64,000 nt of DNA from Photobacterium proteolyticum (GTDB lineage Bacteria; Pseudomonadota; Gammaproteobacteria; Enterobacterales; Vibrionaceae): NCBI RefSeq assembly GCF_001939735.1, contig NZ_MJIL01000079.1, positions 186,370-250,369 of the forward strand, given 5' to 3'. Of the stretch, positions 53,644 to 64,000 are shown in pieces; position 1 is the stretch's first letter; each line of letters opens with the position of its first letter. Under the pieces are notes generated by a model. The model saw only the letters and a program-made list of their open reading frames with translations, searched no databases and was not told the DNA's origin. Position numbers and translations under genes: made by a program.

Positions 53644-54684
53644 CTACACATCTGATTCAACAGGTTTAGGGCACTCCTTGGCATGACACAAATTGGCATC
53701 AATATCTTGATTACCAAGCAGACGTAGCCACAGTGCCGGCAGATGCTTAGGCCTTACATTAGGGCTTTCCAACTGTACAGGAAGGGCCGAAGACCATGCT
53801 CCGTCACTATCCAATTTGGCAAAGACAAACTTGAACGGCAGGTATTCCACCATTCCCAGTCGCAAATCTGTAGCCGTCAGGCTCTCACCTACCTGCTCGT
53901 ATTTTACAAACTGGCTGGTAAAGTCTTCCAGCATAACCAGGTGCTGTGGTTTCTCGTCCAGTGTCCAGTGGCCGCGATCCTTGGCAATAAAATCGATAGT
54001 TTTATCTTCGTCCATCAAAGACGTTAACCCTTCCCAGTAGGTATCGCCATCTAACACCACAACACGCCACAGTACGGTATTAATAGGCGTCGGTGCGATA
54101 AAAACAGGCTTGTCCGCCATCGGCGTATTGGCTAATTGGTCTTGTACTCGCCCCTCGACAATATTAAGCGCGATAACCGACCAGCCAAGGTACAGGCTCG
54201 ATATTGCCAGGCCGATACCGCACAACCTTGCCATATTCCTTCGCCACAACAGACTGGCACCAACCATCACAAGAAGCGGCACTGTATAGAGGGGATCGAT
54301 AATAAAGATGCTGGACACCGCGACACTGACCGGCAGAGGCCACAGCAGCTGAGTGCCGTACGAGGTAAAGGCGTCCAACAACGGATGAGTAATAAGACAC
54401 GCTGCAATCAATAGCCACAGTTGCGTAAAGCCAAACTGAGTTGGCCGCAACTTCTGCCAGCACCACGCCAGTAACAACGAGAACGGTAGCAGAACAAAAA
54501 TCGAGTGGCTGAAACCCCTGTGCTTCACCATATCTGATACTGGATCACCATAGTTCATCAGCACATCCAAATCAGGCAGGGTGCCAAGAGCGGCACCGGC
54601 CAAAAGTACTTTGGGCGAACACTTCTTTCCTGCCACCAAACCCGCAACAGCGGCACCTAATGCGGCTTGAGTCACTGAATCCAA
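53644..54684 (-). CDS. YdjM-like (DUF457) membrane-bound metal-dependent hydrolase family protein
   Basis: 346 residues. The N-terminus MDSVTQAALGAAVAGLVAGK, then LGTLPDLDVL, HRGFSHSIFVLLP and THPLLDAFTSYGT show the conserved Asp/His set of the DUF457 family (YdjM, LexA-regulated in E. coli). Several membrane helices cover residues 60-190; the C-terminal half (190-346) is soluble. The enzymatic activity of the family is unproven. No SOS box was seen in the 230 bases before it. Confidence 0.85.
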   Translation of the reverse strand: MDSVTQAALGAAVAGLVAGKKCSPKVLLAGAALGTLPDLDVLMNYGDPVSDMVKHRGFSHSIFVLLPFSLLLAWCWQKLRPTQFGFTQLWLLIAACLITHPLLDAFTSYGTQLLWPLPVSVAVSSIFIIDPLYTVPLLVMVGASLLWRRNMARLCGIGLAISSLYLGWSVIALNIVEGRVQDQLANTPMADKPVFIAPTPINTVLWRVVVLDGDTYWEGLTSLMDEDKTIDFIAKDRGHWTLDEKPQHLVMLEDFTSQFVKYEQVGESLTATDLRLGMVEYLPFKFVFAKLDSDGAWSSALPVQLESPNVRPKHLPALWLRLLGNQDIDANLCHAKECPKPVESDV

Positions 54685-54917
54685 CTTTTTCTCCTTTTCA
54701 GCCAGGTTATTTATATGGGTATATATCGTTTTTTATCTGGCCGTTATTCTCAGCTAATTCGGCACACCTTATCAAAAATAGTCACCAAAGGGCAAAGTGC
54801 GTATAACAAGTAAAGTAAACAAAAGTAAAACTATGGGTTTGGTCGCAGTTCAGCACCATTGAATTCGCTACTTTAAATCAGGCAACATCAATTCACTCTG
54901 ACAAAGGGAAGATGTAT

Positions 54918-55370
54918 ATGCCAACAAAAGTTTCTGAATACATGACACGCAAAGTTATCACCATTCAGCCAGAGGCCGGCCTTCGCGAAGCCTTTTTTTT
55001 GATGCGCGACGAAGCGATCCGCCATTTACCGGTAACGAATGAAGCAGGCGAGCTGATAGGCATTGTCAGTGACCGCGAGCTACGCCGTCCGGGCTGGGTT
55101 GATGAATCACCGGATATCGGTCACGAATACGACCTGACCGACGATCTGCATATCGGTGATGTCATGATCAGAGATATAGTGCACGTTCGTACCTATGACA
55201 CACTGACCAAAGCGGTCGGTACCCTGCTCGACTACCATGTGGGTGCTGCACCTGTTCTGGATAAAACAGGTGATTTGGTCGGCATTCTGTCAGCCGTAGA
55301 CCTACTCAAAGCCTTCCAAAATACCCTGGAAACACAAAAGTCGAACAAGAAAAACAGAAGTCTGGCCTGA
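54918..55370 (+). CDS. CBS-domain-pair protein
   Basis: 150 residues, two CBS motifs: VSEYMTRKVITIQPEAGLRE with GIVSDRELRRP, and IGDVMIRDIVHVRTYDTLTK with GILSAVDLLKAF. Such pairs bind adenine nucleotides and regulate partners. ATG 54918 is preferred because AAGGGAAG stands 5-8 bases before it; ATG 54912 is in frame. No partner gene adjoins it. Confidence 0.88.
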   Translation: MPTKVSEYMTRKVITIQPEAGLREAFFLMRDEAIRHLPVTNEAGELIGIVSDRELRRPGWVDESPDIGHEYDLTDDLHIGDVMIRDIVHVRTYDTLTKAVGTLLDYHVGAAPVLDKTGDLVGILSAVDLLKAFQNTLETQKSNKKNRSLA

Positions 55371-55413
55371 CGCTTAGAAGAACGCGGGCAAAAGAATCTG
55401 AGGGTCACAAGAA

Positions 55414-55440
55414 AAAGGCTTGCCAAAATGGCAAGCCTTT
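55414..55440. terminator. Bidirectional terminator between the CBS gene and asmA
   Basis: AAAGGCTTGCC and GGCAAGCCTTT form a perfect 11-bp stem with a 5-base loop. The minus strand has T5 after the stem, serving asmA; it lies 44 bases past the CBS stop on the plus strand. Confidence 0.8.
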
Positions 55441-55472
55441 CAGTTTCACACGAGAGTCAAGCTAGAGATCGA

Positions 55473-57644
55473 TTAGTTAAACAGCCCTTTTAATAGCTTA
55501 TCGGCCACTTTTTTCACCTCGTCATCTTTGGCCTTGTCGCCAAGTAGCTTCTCAAGCCCGCGCTCGACTTCTTTCTGTGCCTTTTTCTCCAGCTCATTGT
55601 TCTGCTTCAGCAGACCTGCCAGATCCATCGAAAACTTAGGCTCGGTCCAGTTACCTTTGACATCTATCGGCACTGTCAGATCAGCCACTTCGTCCACCTG
55701 CTTGCCGCCCTGACCTTTGCTGGTCGCAACAACCGAAGTATTCACCTTGAAGTCGATTGCTTCGCTGACAAGATTGGTATGGCCTTTACCCGCTATACGC
55801 AGCAGCGGAGAATCCAGATCCAAATTCGTAGTCGAAGCCTTGCCCGAGCCCAGCTTAATGGTTGCTACCATTGCCGAAAAGTCGGTCTTTCTTTCTTCTT
55901 TAACATACTCGGCTCGTTTGCCTTTCAATTTCGCCTTGGCTTCACGGATCATCTCAGGCACATTCACCCCGTAAACCGCTCCGTCGGCAAAATTAATATC
56001 GACCGTACCGGCTATATTTTTGCGGATACGATTTTCGGCCAATCCGGTGCCCGCAAGGCTCATCGTGATATCACCCTTACCCGCCAGTACATCGTTGTCG
56101 GCAACATCAATCATCAACGGCTGAACCTGAACACCACGGATCTGGTTCGTCACCTTGTACGTAGGTAGTTTACCGTTAGCATTCAGGGTCGCCTGCATTG
56201 TAATACTGCCGTCATACAGATCAGCATGGAACTGCTTGAGCTTTAGGACGCCTTTGGCAACTTTCATATCCACCAGCACGTTGGCCAACTTGGCATTCGC
56301 TGCTTTGAATTTGCCCAGCTTGACGGTACCGGCAACATCCAGCCCTTTCAATGCCGACAGATCCGGCTCTTTGTTCTTGTCTGCAGCAGGAGCAGTCTCC
56401 GACATGGAACCGCCAGTGGTCGTTCCCGCACCTTCATCACTGGTTTTCTGCGTTGCTTCTTTCTTATCTAGACCGAGGAAACTATCAAGGTCAATGTTGT
56501 CGCTGTTAATCGCAAAACGGATAACCGGAATGTCAGCCGCCTTAAACGAGCCTTCACCATTGACACTGATCTCATCAACACCTGCCTTAAACTGCGACAG
56601 GGTTGCCATGCCCTTGCTAACGTCATATTCCGCATCAGCATTGAGCTTTACAGTCATCTCAGGGCGAGGTAATGCCGCTCCTTTCAAGCCGGACTCCAGA
56701 ACCAACGCCTGCAGCTGAAGCAAATCAAAGGCCTCGCTTAACTTCAGGCGTGTCTCGCCCTTGGCATCAAATACCAAATCAGGCACTTCGCCTTTGGCCG
56801 CAAATGTCACTGCCGACCAGTCACCGGCTTTAAATTTGTCCACAACCAGGCTCAGTGACTGAATATCATTAACCGGATCTTTAGCTGTAGCGGCCAACTG
56901 CAGATTCTTCAGCTCGGCATTATTCAGCGCCGGCACGATAAATAGCTCAGTAGCACCGTTGGCGGTAAAGGCCAGCTCGCCATTTTGTCCCGCCACATCA
57001 AAATCGAGCTGAGTCCATTCTCCAGGCGCAAAACGGTTCAGGGTAAGGTTCAACGCACTGATTGAGGTAAAAGTACCAGCCTGCTCATCACGAATCTCAG
57101 CACTGGCATTGACAAGCTCGACACCTTCAAGGCTGATGGTCCATGGCTGTGCGGCATCCTGAGATGATGGAGCAGGCTCAGAAGCTGTGCCTGTCTCGGG
57201 TGCTGTCGTTGGCTGGCTTGCCGTAGTCTCCAACTGCTGATCCTGGGGCGCAGGCTGTCCGAGCCCATCAATGTTACTCACACCATCCTTGCGTGTCTGA
57301 ATAAAGACACGACCATCTTGCAAGCTGACATGGCCTATCTCAAGATGACGGGAGAAAAGCGGGACAACGGATACCGACAGCTCGGCACTGCCCAGCTGAA
57401 CCAAGTTGGGCTCGGCAAAGCCTTGCGGGTTGCGAAACTCGGTCTGACCCAGGGTAAAACCTATGCTCGGAAAAAAACGCCATCCGATATCACCGCTGAT
57501 CACCAGATCACGCCCTGTCGCCTTCTTCACCTGCTCGGTGATCAATGGCTTAAACTGATTAGGGTCAACCAGTGCCAACAATGCACCGATCCCCACAACG
57601 ATAACAACTACAATTGCCAGTACGGCATACAAAAGCTTTTTCAT
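55473..57644 (-). CDS. asmA: AsmA-family envelope protein
   Basis: 723 residues. One N-terminal membrane helix (about 4-26), then the AsmA domain opening LVDPNQFKPLITEQVKKATG and DLVISGDIGWRFFPSIG. A low-complexity Thr/Pro/Ala linker lies near 137-165, and the C-terminal domain has FADGAVYGVNVPEMIREAKA and VPIDVKGNWTEPKFSMDL. AsmA-like proteins act in outer-membrane lipid homeostasis as periplasmic bridge proteins. The gene is alone. Predicted long beta groove is known for the family. Confidence 0.88.
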   Translation of the reverse strand: MKKLLYAVLAIVVVIVVGIGALLALVDPNQFKPLITEQVKKATGRDLVISGDIGWRFFPSIGFTLGQTEFRNPQGFAEPNLVQLGSAELSVSVVPLFSRHLEIGHVSLQDGRVFIQTRKDGVSNIDGLGQPAPQDQQLETTASQPTTAPETGTASEPAPSSQDAAQPWTISLEGVELVNASAEIRDEQAGTFTSISALNLTLNRFAPGEWTQLDFDVAGQNGELAFTANGATELFIVPALNNAELKNLQLAATAKDPVNDIQSLSLVVDKFKAGDWSAVTFAAKGEVPDLVFDAKGETRLKLSEAFDLLQLQALVLESGLKGAALPRPEMTVKLNADAEYDVSKGMATLSQFKAGVDEISVNGEGSFKAADIPVIRFAINSDNIDLDSFLGLDKKEATQKTSDEGAGTTTGGSMSETAPAADKNKEPDLSALKGLDVAGTVKLGKFKAANAKLANVLVDMKVAKGVLKLKQFHADLYDGSITMQATLNANGKLPTYKVTNQIRGVQVQPLMIDVADNDVLAGKGDITMSLAGTGLAENRIRKNIAGTVDINFADGAVYGVNVPEMIREAKAKLKGKRAEYVKEERKTDFSAMVATIKLGSGKASTTNLDLDSPLLRIAGKGHTNLVSEAIDFKVNTSVVATSKGQGGKQVDEVADLTVPIDVKGNWTEPKFSMDLAGLLKQNNELEKKAQKEVERGLEKLLGDKAKDDEVKKVADKLLKGLFN

Positions 57645-57798
57645 CGTGTCCTCGTGTTATCCGTCCACACTGAATAGGGTTACAAGCCTGTGGGTATATC
57701 CAGAGTCCGTTCCTGATATATCCAAGCAGTCATTTGAAGTAACTTGGGTGTACGACAGCAAATAGATGTATTAGTTTTTAATTATCTGTTATTAGAGC

Positions 57799-57829
57799 AA
57801 AAAAATAGGCAGCCGTTAAGGCTGCCTAT
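57799..57829 (-). terminator. Intrinsic terminator of udk
   Basis: ATAGGCAGCC and GGCTGCCTAT pair across a 5-base loop, with T7 following on the minus strand, 53 bases past the udk stop. Confidence 0.85.
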
Positions 57830-57881
57830 CAAATATTGTCATTTCCAATCAAGGCAAGCAGTGCCAGCCTCATTGCCAATG

Positions 57882-58526
57882 CTACGATTTCAGCAATCGA
57901 GCAATATGTGCCTTAAGCACGTCGATGGCAATGCGGTTTTTACCACCGCGAGGAACGATAATATCGGCGTACTGTTTAGACGGTTCAATAAACTGCATGA
58001 ACATAGGGCGTACCGTCTTTTGATACTGCTCAAGTACCGATTCCATCGTACGGTCACGTTCAGCAACATCACGCTGAAGACGACGTAGCAGACAGATATC
58101 AAGCGGTGTATCCATAAAGACACTCGCATGCATGATTTCGCGCAGACGCGGATCGGTCAGCAACAAGATACCTTCCAGAATGATCACCTTCTTAGGTGTC
58201 ATCGGCGTGGTTTCTACCATGCGAGTGTGCTCGCTGTAACTATACTGCGGAACTTCTACCGCATTACCTTCAACCAGCATCTGCAAATGATCACAAAGCA
58301 AGTCATGATCCAAGGCATTCGGGTGATCGTAATTGGTCTTGACCCGCTCTTCCATGGTCAGGTGACTTTGATCGTTATAGTAACAATCTTCCGTGATAAC
58401 ACCGATCTGATGATCGCCGACTTTTTCTTTCAGCTCTTTATAAACTGTGCTGGCAATCAGACTTTTACCGGACGCAGAAGCGCCTGCGATACCGATAATG
58501 ACGCATTGGTGTGAGTTTTCAGACAT
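57882..58526 (-). CDS. udk: Uridine kinase
   Basis: 214 residues, matching E. coli Udk nearly throughout: P-loop [53 protein letters not shown], and the end [20 protein letters not shown]. It phosphorylates uridine and cytidine. ATG 58526 aligns with the E. coli start; GTG 58538 would add four residues. It follows mrp by 205 bases, likely a separate unit. Confidence 0.96.
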   Translation of the reverse strand: MSENSHQCVIIGIAGASASGKSLIASTVYKELKEKVGDHQIGVITEDCYYNDQSHLTMEERVKTNYDHPNALDHDLLCDHLQMLVEGNAVEVPQYSYSEHTRMVETTPMTPKKVIILEGILLLTDPRLREIMHASVFMDTPLDICLLRRLQRDVAERDRTMESVLEQYQKTVRPMFMQFIEPSKQYADIIVPRGGKNRIAIDVLKAHIARLLKS

Positions 58527-58731
58527 ATCAGAAAGCACCTGTAAGACAACGTAGCGAGGTGGAAATACTCATTTAAACAACTATCTGCTTTTACATCGTA
58601 AACCAGATAATTGTGCGAATAGGTATAAATAAACCGCCTGATTATATGGATTTGTGCGGCCAGATGCCAGCAAAAATGCGACATCCGGCACGATTAACTA
58701 CAAAGTTTACATAATTGTTGCAAGAAAAGGA

Positions 58732-59859
58732 TTACATTGTGCGTATTGTAATCTGCTCAGCAATCGGCTTGCCCTGCCAGAACAAGCGGCTGGCCACCTG
58801 CCCCGCCAAGTCAATATAAGCCGCAGCCTGCTCCGAGTCTGGCGACGAGGCAACCGTCGGCTTGCCGCTGTCGATATCTTCACGGATCTTGATATGCAGC
58901 GGCAACTGCGCCAACAAAGGAACAGAATAGTCTTTCGCCATACGCTCGGCGCCACCGGTACCGAAAATCGGTTCATGGTGGCCACAGTTACTGCAAATGT
59001 GGTAGCTCATGTTTTCAACGACACCGACCACTGGCACGTTGACCTTCTCAAACATGTTGATCCCCTTGATGGCATCGGCCAACGCCAAATCCTGCGGTGT
59101 TGTAATCACCACGGCGCCGGTCACCGGGATCTGCTGGGCCAGCGTAAGCTGGATATCGCCGGTGCCCGGTGGCATATCGACGACCAGGTAGTCCAGGTCC
59201 GGCCACCAGGTTTCGGTAATAATCTGGGTCAGCGCCTTGGAAGCCATAGGTCCGCGCCAAATCGTCGCGCTGTCAGCCGGCACCAGGTAGCCCACCGAAT
59301 TGGTAAACAATCCACACGACTCTATCGGCAACATCATCTTTCCGTCAGGGGATTGTGGCTTCTCATCCACGGTTCCCAGCATCATAGGCACCGACGGACC
59401 GTAGATATCGGCATCGAGCAAGCCCACTTTTGCACCTTGCTTCTCCAGCCCCAATGCCAGGTTAACCGCGGTTGTTGATTTACCCACTCCGCCTTTGGCC
59501 GAGCTGACCACAATAATATTCTTTACCCCACGCAGCGGTGTCTTCTCGCCGGTTGCCAGAGGCGCAACCCGGGTCGTTACGGCAAACGTCATACTCTGGG
59601 CAACATGATGAAGCTGCTGCTGGGTAATAATCCAATGCTCTAGCAGCTCTATCACCGAGTTGGCGGCAAACGGCAGCGTGATCGACACAACGCCCTGAGC
59701 CGATACCGACACAACATCTGGCGTGTCGGCCCACTCATGATGCAGCCATGGATGCTCGAACTGATTCAGCCAACGGCAGATATCAGCCACACTCTCAAAT
59801 CGGATCATTGAATCACTACTCATCGTTTTTAGCGCTCCATTATGGTTGTTCACATCCAT
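58732..59859 (-). CDS. apbC: Mrp/ApbC iron-sulfur carrier ATPase
   Basis: 375 residues: an N-terminal MIP18-like region (to about 100), then a P-loop ATPase with deviant Walker A SSAKGGVGKSTTAVNLAL, DADIYGPSVPMMLG, WPDLDYLVVDMPPGTGDIQL and the [Fe-S]-binding CxxC in ICSNCGHHEPIFGTGG. It transfers iron-sulfur clusters to apoproteins. It is divergent from metG, as in E. coli. A start further in, at the Met of TMSSDSM, is possible since the first residues are poorly conserved. Confidence 0.95.
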   Translation of the reverse strand: MDVNNHNGALKTMSSDSMIRFESVADICRWLNQFEHPWLHHEWADTPDVVSVSAQGVVSITLPFAANSVIELLEHWIITQQQLHHVAQSMTFAVTTRVAPLATGEKTPLRGVKNIIVVSSAKGGVGKSTTAVNLALGLEKQGAKVGLLDADIYGPSVPMMLGTVDEKPQSPDGKMMLPIESCGLFTNSVGYLVPADSATIWRGPMASKALTQIITETWWPDLDYLVVDMPPGTGDIQLTLAQQIPVTGAVVITTPQDLALADAIKGINMFEKVNVPVVGVVENMSYHICSNCGHHEPIFGTGGAERMAKDYSVPLLAQLPLHIKIREDIDSGKPTVASSPDSEQAAAYIDLAGQVASRLFWQGKPIAEQITIRTM

Positions 59860-59989
59860 CGTACCACCAAAGCCTATTTATCGCCGCTATTTAGCGTGAT
59901 TATCACTGGATGACGCTAGGCAATACGCTGTCCATCAGGTACTATTTGAGGCTATATTTTTTTACCCATCATGAGCGAAATAAGTAATT

Positions 59990-62041
59990 ATGGCTGCAAA
60001 TCCAAGAAAAATTCTGGTGACCTGCGCCCTACCGTACGCTAACGGTTCGATCCACTTGGGACACATGCTTGAGCATGTGCAAGCGGATATCTGGGTGCGC
60101 TATCAGCGCCTTCGCGGCAACGAAGTTCATTTCATCTGTGCAGACGATGCACACGGCACTCCAATCATGCTTAAGGCCCAGCAGATGGGTATGGAACCTG
60201 AGCAGATGATTGCCGAAGTGAGCAAAGAGCACCAGGCCGACTTTGCTGGCTTCGATATTAGCTTTGACAACTACCACAGCACACATTCCGACGAGAACCG
60301 TGAGCTGGCGTCGTTCGTTTACACTCAGCTAAAAGAGAAAGGCTTTATTACCAGCCGTACCATCTCTCAGCTATTCGATCCTGAAAAGGAAATGTTCCTG
60401 CCAGATCGCTTCGTAAAAGGAACCTGCCCGAAATGTAAGGCAGAAGACCAGTACGGCGATAACTGTGACAACTGTGGCGAAACTTACAGCCCGACGGATC
60501 TTATCGAACCAAAATCTGCTGTTTCCGGCGCGACGCCGGTAATGAAGGATTCCGAGCACTTCTTCTTTGACCTACCTCAGTTCGAAGGAATGCTGCAAGA
60601 GTGGACCAAATCAGGCGCACTGCAGGACGAAACCGCCAACAAGATGCAAGAATGGTTCGAGTCTGGCCTTCAGCAATGGGATATCTCGCGTGATGCGCCG
60701 TACTTCGGCTTCGAGATCCCGGGTGAAACAGGCAAGTACTTCTACGTGTGGCTGGATGCACCAATCGGCTACATGGGCTCATTCAAGAACCTGTGTGACA
60801 AGCGTGACGACCTGAACTTCGACGAGTTCTGGAACAAGGACAGCTCAACCGAGCTGTACCACTTCATCGGTAAAGATATTGTCTACTTCCACAGCCTGTT
60901 CTGGCCAGCCATGCTTGACGGTGCCGGTCTGCGCAAACCAAACAATGTCTTCGTTCACGGCTACGTTACTGTAAACGGCGCGAAGATGTCGAAGTCGAAA
61001 GGTACCTTTATTAAAGCAGGTACTTATCTGCAGCACCTGGACCCAGAATACCTGCGTTACTACTACGCGGCCAAGCTGAATAACCGTATCGACGATCTTG
61101 ACCTTAACCTCGAAGATTTCACCCAGCGTGTAAACAGCGATGTCGTGAACAAGATTGTCAACCTGGCATCACGTAATGCCGGCTTCATTGCCAAGCGCTT
61201 CGAAGGCAAGCTGTCAGACAGTTTTGCCGAGCCTGAGCTATATGCCGAGTTTGTTGCCGCCTCTGATCGCATTGCTGAGCTTTACGAGAACCGTGAATAC
61301 AGCCGTGCAATCCGCGAAATTACGGCACTGGCAGACAAAGCGAACCAGTACGTTGACGAAAAAGCCCCATGGGTTGTTGCCAAGCAAGAAGGCAAGGATC
61401 AGGAGCTGCAGGAAATCTGTTCTGTCGGCATTAACCTGTTCCGCGTTCTGATGACCTACCTGAAGCCAGTCATGCCTCAGCTTGCTGAGCGCACAGAGGG
61501 CTTCCTGAACGAGACCCTGACCTGGGAAGGTATTGCCCAGCCGCTGACTGGCCACGAAGTGACTAAGTTCAAGGCGCTATTCAACCGCATAGATGCCAAG
61601 AAAGTTGAAGCTATGGTTGAATCTTCAAGAGAAGATGCCGCAGCAGAAATGGCAGCTAAAGAAAAAGCAGAAGCGGCGAAGACAGAAACTGAGCTAAGTA
61701 AAGAACCAATCGCAGACGAAATCGAGTTCGATGACTTTGCTAAAGTGGATCTTCGCATTGCGAAAATCGTGTCTTGCGAATCTGTGCCTAAAGCCAACAA
61801 GCTACTTAAGCTTGAGCTAGACCTAGGTGGCGAGACTCGCCAAGTATTCGCAGGTATCAAGTCGGCCTACAGCCCTGAAGACCTAATTGGCAAGCACACT
61901 GTAATGGTGGCCAACCTCAAGCCGCGTAAGATGAAGTTCGGCATGTCTGAAGGTATGGTACTGGCAGCGGGCCCTGGTGGTGAAGACCTTTGGATCCTAG
62001 AACCACACGAAGGTGCGCAGCCTGGTATGCGTGTGATGTAA
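59990..62041 (+). CDS. metG: Methionyl-tRNA synthetase
   Basis: 683 residues. The HIGH motif appears as [13 protein letters not shown], the zinc knuckles as CPKC and CDNC, and KMSKS as [15 protein letters not shown] Lys/Glu/Ala-rich linker near 545-570 joins the C-terminal tRNA-binding/dimerisation domain ([19 protein letters not shown] to [17 protein letters not shown]). It charges tRNA-Met for initiation and elongation. It is alone, divergent from apbC, and ends in a terminator. Confidence 0.98.
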   Translation: MAANPRKILVTCALPYANGSIHLGHMLEHVQADIWVRYQRLRGNEVHFICADDAHGTPIMLKAQQMGMEPEQMIAEVSKEHQADFAGFDISFDNYHSTHSDENRELASFVYTQLKEKGFITSRTISQLFDPEKEMFLPDRFVKGTCPKCKAEDQYGDNCDNCGETYSPTDLIEPKSAVSGATPVMKDSEHFFFDLPQFEGMLQEWTKSGALQDETANKMQEWFESGLQQWDISRDAPYFGFEIPGETGKYFYVWLDAPIGYMGSFKNLCDKRDDLNFDEFWNKDSSTELYHFIGKDIVYFHSLFWPAMLDGAGLRKPNNVFVHGYVTVNGAKMSKSKGTFIKAGTYLQHLDPEYLRYYYAAKLNNRIDDLDLNLEDFTQRVNSDVVNKIVNLASRNAGFIAKRFEGKLSDSFAEPELYAEFVAASDRIAELYENREYSRAIREITALADKANQYVDEKAPWVVAKQEGKDQELQEICSVGINLFRVLMTYLKPVMPQLAERTEGFLNETLTWEGIAQPLTGHEVTKFKALFNRIDAKKVEAMVESSREDAAAEMAAKEKAEAAKTETELSKEPIADEIEFDDFAKVDLRIAKIVSCESVPKANKLLKLELDLGGETRQVFAGIKSAYSPEDLIGKHTVMVANLKPRKMKFGMSEGMVLAAGPGGEDLWILEPHEGAQPGMRVM

Positions 62042-62065
62042 TTTTTATGCACAATTAACGCAATA

Positions 62066-62091
62066 ATAAAGGAGCTTCGGCTCCTTTTTTT
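62066..62091 (+). terminator. Intrinsic terminator of metG
   Basis: AAAGGAGC and GCTCCTTT pair around a TTCG tetraloop, with T7 at the end, 27 bases past the stop. Confidence 0.9.
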
Positions 62092-62531
62092 ATTCCGCGA
62101 GCAATGGTCGGTAACCACTGGCTAATTGTTTCCAAATCACTGATTATCTGTAGATATTCTAAATTTATTAACCTTATCATTACCTACCAAACAGCAGACA
62201 GCTTCATAGGATATTTTCTCGGCAAAAGCAGATGTTAACGACTATTTTTATCATGACGATAAATTTCGCTTTTATTCGGTATAAACGCCACGGAAATTCG
62301 CTATTACCGATGAAGCAGCACAAAAACTGTATATATATCAACCGATAGGTTAATATTTGGTTAAATTTAATGTTTTCGGAATACCATTCTGCATCAGAAA
62401 GTGTGATCTGAAACATACCTTTGAATTTTGCACAGCATTTTACTTCGCTTTAACACCTAAACTGCTGTTAACCTGCTCCGCGCTCTGGTGAATGATTTAC
62501 AGAGTGAATAATTATAAGGAGTGTTCATTTC
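62092..62531. other. Upstream region of the SLC1-type symporter gene
   Basis: 440 AT-rich bases without a gene that I can support. TGTGA-N6-ACATA at 62402-62417 (within AAAGTGTGATCTGAAACATA) is a possible CRP half-matching site. AAGGAG at 62515-62520 is the ribosome site of the next gene. Confidence 0.35.
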
Positions 62532-63854
62532 ATGCCAACACAAAAAAAGAAAATGTCCCTGACTGGTCGAGTAATTCTCGGCATGCTGCTGGGCATCTTG
62601 ACAGGATTCGCTATTCGCTCCCTTTTTGCTGAGACTTCATTTGTACACGAATATCTAGTGAATGGCCTGTTTGACGTTGGTGGTGCGATCTTCATTGCTA
62701 GCTTAAAAATGCTGGTTGTACCTTTAGTATTTGTTTCTTTGGTTTGTGGTACCAGTACGCTGAACGATATCAGCACGCTAGGTCGCCTCGGGGGCAAAAC
62801 CTTGTTGTTCTATCTAACAACAACGGCGATTGCCATCACCCTTGCACTGACCATGGGTAACCTGTTCCAACCGGGAGCCGGTGCCGATCTTTCTGCCGCA
62901 ACAACGTTTGCAGCCAAAGAAGCCCCTTCATTGGGTGATGTCATCATCGGAATGTTCCCGACGAACCCAATCAACTCAATGGCCCAAGGCAACACACTGC
63001 AAATTATCGTATTTGCTATTCTGTTCGGTATTGCCATTAGTGCTGCCGGCAAGCCAGGTGAGCGCATTGCTGCTGTCTTTGCCGATCTTAACGAAGTCAT
63101 CATGAAGCTGGTTGCACTGCTGATGCACATTGCGCCTTTCGGTGTCTTCTTCCTGATGGCGAAACTGTTCACAGGAATCGGCCTTGATGCCATCTACAAC
63201 CTGTTTGGCTACTTCGTGGTACTGACTTGTACCCTGTTGATTCACGGCCTGGTTGTATACAGCACAATGTTGAAGGTGTTCACTGGTTTGAGCCCGAAGA
63301 CATTCTTGAAAAAGATGGAAGATGCAATCATGTTTGCCTTCTCCACGGCTTCGTCAAACGCAACCATTCCTGTAACGATGGAAACAGCAACCAAGCGTCT
63401 CGGTGCTTCAAACCGTATCGCTTCATTTACTGTACCACTAGGCGCAACCATCAACATGGATGGTACTGCAATCATGCAGGGTGTTGCGACAGCGTTCATT
63501 GCTCAGGCTTTCAATATCGATCTGACGATGGGTGACTACATGGCAGTTATCGTTACGGCAACACTTGCCTCTATCGGTACAGCCGGTGTTCCGGGTGTTG
63601 GCCTGATCATGCTGGCAATGGTACTGAGCCAGGTAGGCCTGCCAGTTGAAGGTATCGCGATTATCATGGGTGTCGACCGACTACTTGATATGATCCGTAC
63701 TGCAGTCAACATCACTGGTGACAGTGCGGTAACCTGTATTGTGGCCAAGTCTGAAGGTGAGCTCGATGTTAATCGATTCAATGACCCGGCAGCAGGCGAG
63801 AAAGATGAAGAAGTCCATCTTCACCCACAAGCCAAAACAGCCAGCTTCGACTAA
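62532..63854 (+). CDS. SLC1-type dicarboxylate/amino-acid:cation symporter
   Basis: 440 residues, eight membrane helices and two re-entrant loops. The family loops are visible as STASSNATIPVTM, the sodium-site NMDGTAIMQGVATAF, and ASIGTAGVPGVGLI; MGVDRLLDMIRTAVNITGD is the substrate-binding helix. It imports glutamate/aspartate or C4-dicarboxylates with sodium or protons. The end is charged (His/Glu-rich). The binding helix reads RTAVNITGDSA, which does not by itself settle amino acid versus dicarboxylate. AAGGAG lies 10 bases before the ATG. Confidence 0.9.
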   Translation: MPTQKKKMSLTGRVILGMLLGILTGFAIRSLFAETSFVHEYLVNGLFDVGGAIFIASLKMLVVPLVFVSLVCGTSTLNDISTLGRLGGKTLLFYLTTTAIAITLALTMGNLFQPGAGADLSAATTFAAKEAPSLGDVIIGMFPTNPINSMAQGNTLQIIVFAILFGIAISAAGKPGERIAAVFADLNEVIMKLVALLMHIAPFGVFFLMAKLFTGIGLDAIYNLFGYFVVLTCTLLIHGLVVYSTMLKVFTGLSPKTFLKKMEDAIMFAFSTASSNATIPVTMETATKRLGASNRIASFTVPLGATINMDGTAIMQGVATAFIAQAFNIDLTMGDYMAVIVTATLASIGTAGVPGVGLIMLAMVLSQVGLPVEGIAIIMGVDRLLDMIRTAVNITGDSAVTCIVAKSEGELDVNRFNDPAAGEKDEEVHLHPQAKTASFD

Positions 63855-63895
63855 CAGTCAACGCTGTCTATAGCGGCAAAATAGCAAATCCCATT

Positions 63896-63919
63896 AAAAG
63901 CCCCGCAAGGGGCTTTTTT
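63896..63919 (+). terminator. Intrinsic terminator of the symporter gene
   Basis: AAAGCCCC and GGGGCTTT pair around a GCAA tetraloop, followed by T. It lies about 42 bases past the stop. The last 80 bases of the window show nothing further. Confidence 0.9.
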
Positions 63920-64000
63920 GCACCATCAGGATACATACTTGCCCCATCAATGCCCAAGGTTGTGAGCTTGATAAACAATCAAACGGTAAGTTGCTGATAA

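Noticed and set aside
53644..54684. YdjM-like gene as evidence of SOS regulation
   Set aside because: No LexA box was found in the upstream 230 bases, so the E. coli regulation cannot be transferred.

Overview
The window reads as a chromosomal segment of a marine gammaproteobacterium of the family Vibrionaceae. The best guess is a Photobacterium-like genus, but genus is inference. The evidence is near-identity of core proteins to enterobacterial/vibrio forms (LdhA, RNase E, Udk, MetG), the exact enterobacterial gene order rne-rluC-maf-yceD-rpmF-plsX-fabHDG-acpP-fabF-pabC-mltG-tmk-holB-tatD-ptsG, a TfoX regulator, and a PsiE protein. No tRNA, rRNA, insertion sequence, prophage or CRISPR array was seen.

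Layout. 1-4.3 kb: end of a DUF945 gene, a two-gene signalling module (a receiver / cNMP-fold / histidine kinase hybrid plus a lone receiver protein), and fermentative D-lactate dehydrogenase. 4.5-12.6 kb: a secreted beta-helix plus LamG protein, a small beta-barrel-like protein, a DsdC-type LysR regulator, TfoX, a LON-domain protein, an HDOD protein and a LysO-type exporter. 12.7-31 kb: housekeeping core with ptsG, the tatD-holB-tmk-mltG-pabC set, the fatty-acid/phospholipid cluster, rluC, maf and rne with a structured leader. 31-38 kb: SulP transporter, low-molecular-weight phosphatase, a stand-alone D-Ala ligase paralogue with altered active-site residues, a DUF3313 lipoprotein, and cobT-cobS-cobO.

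38-48 kb is the most unusual region: seven minus-strand genes in one tightly spaced unit, preceded by Fur-like boxes. In transcription order they encode a 673-aa secreted protein of unknown family, a four-helix cytochrome b561-like membrane protein, an FTR1 iron permease, a UDP-galactopyranose-mutase/amine-oxidase-like flavoprotein, a small secreted helical protein, a GT-C-type membrane glycosyltransferase-like protein, and a 973-aa secreted beta-propeller protein with six CxxCH haem sites. I infer an iron-responsive iron uptake/redox system that I do not recognise as described.

48-64 kb: PsiE, a probable 36-aa gene, a DcuA/DcuB-family transporter divergent from a CitA/DcuS-type kinase and its regulator, a YdjM-like membrane protein, a CBS-pair protein, AsmA, uridine kinase, Mrp/ApbC, methionyl-tRNA synthetase and an SLC1-type dicarboxylate/amino-acid symporter. 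Most unit ends carry clear intrinsic terminators. All functional assignments come from reading motifs; no database search was run.
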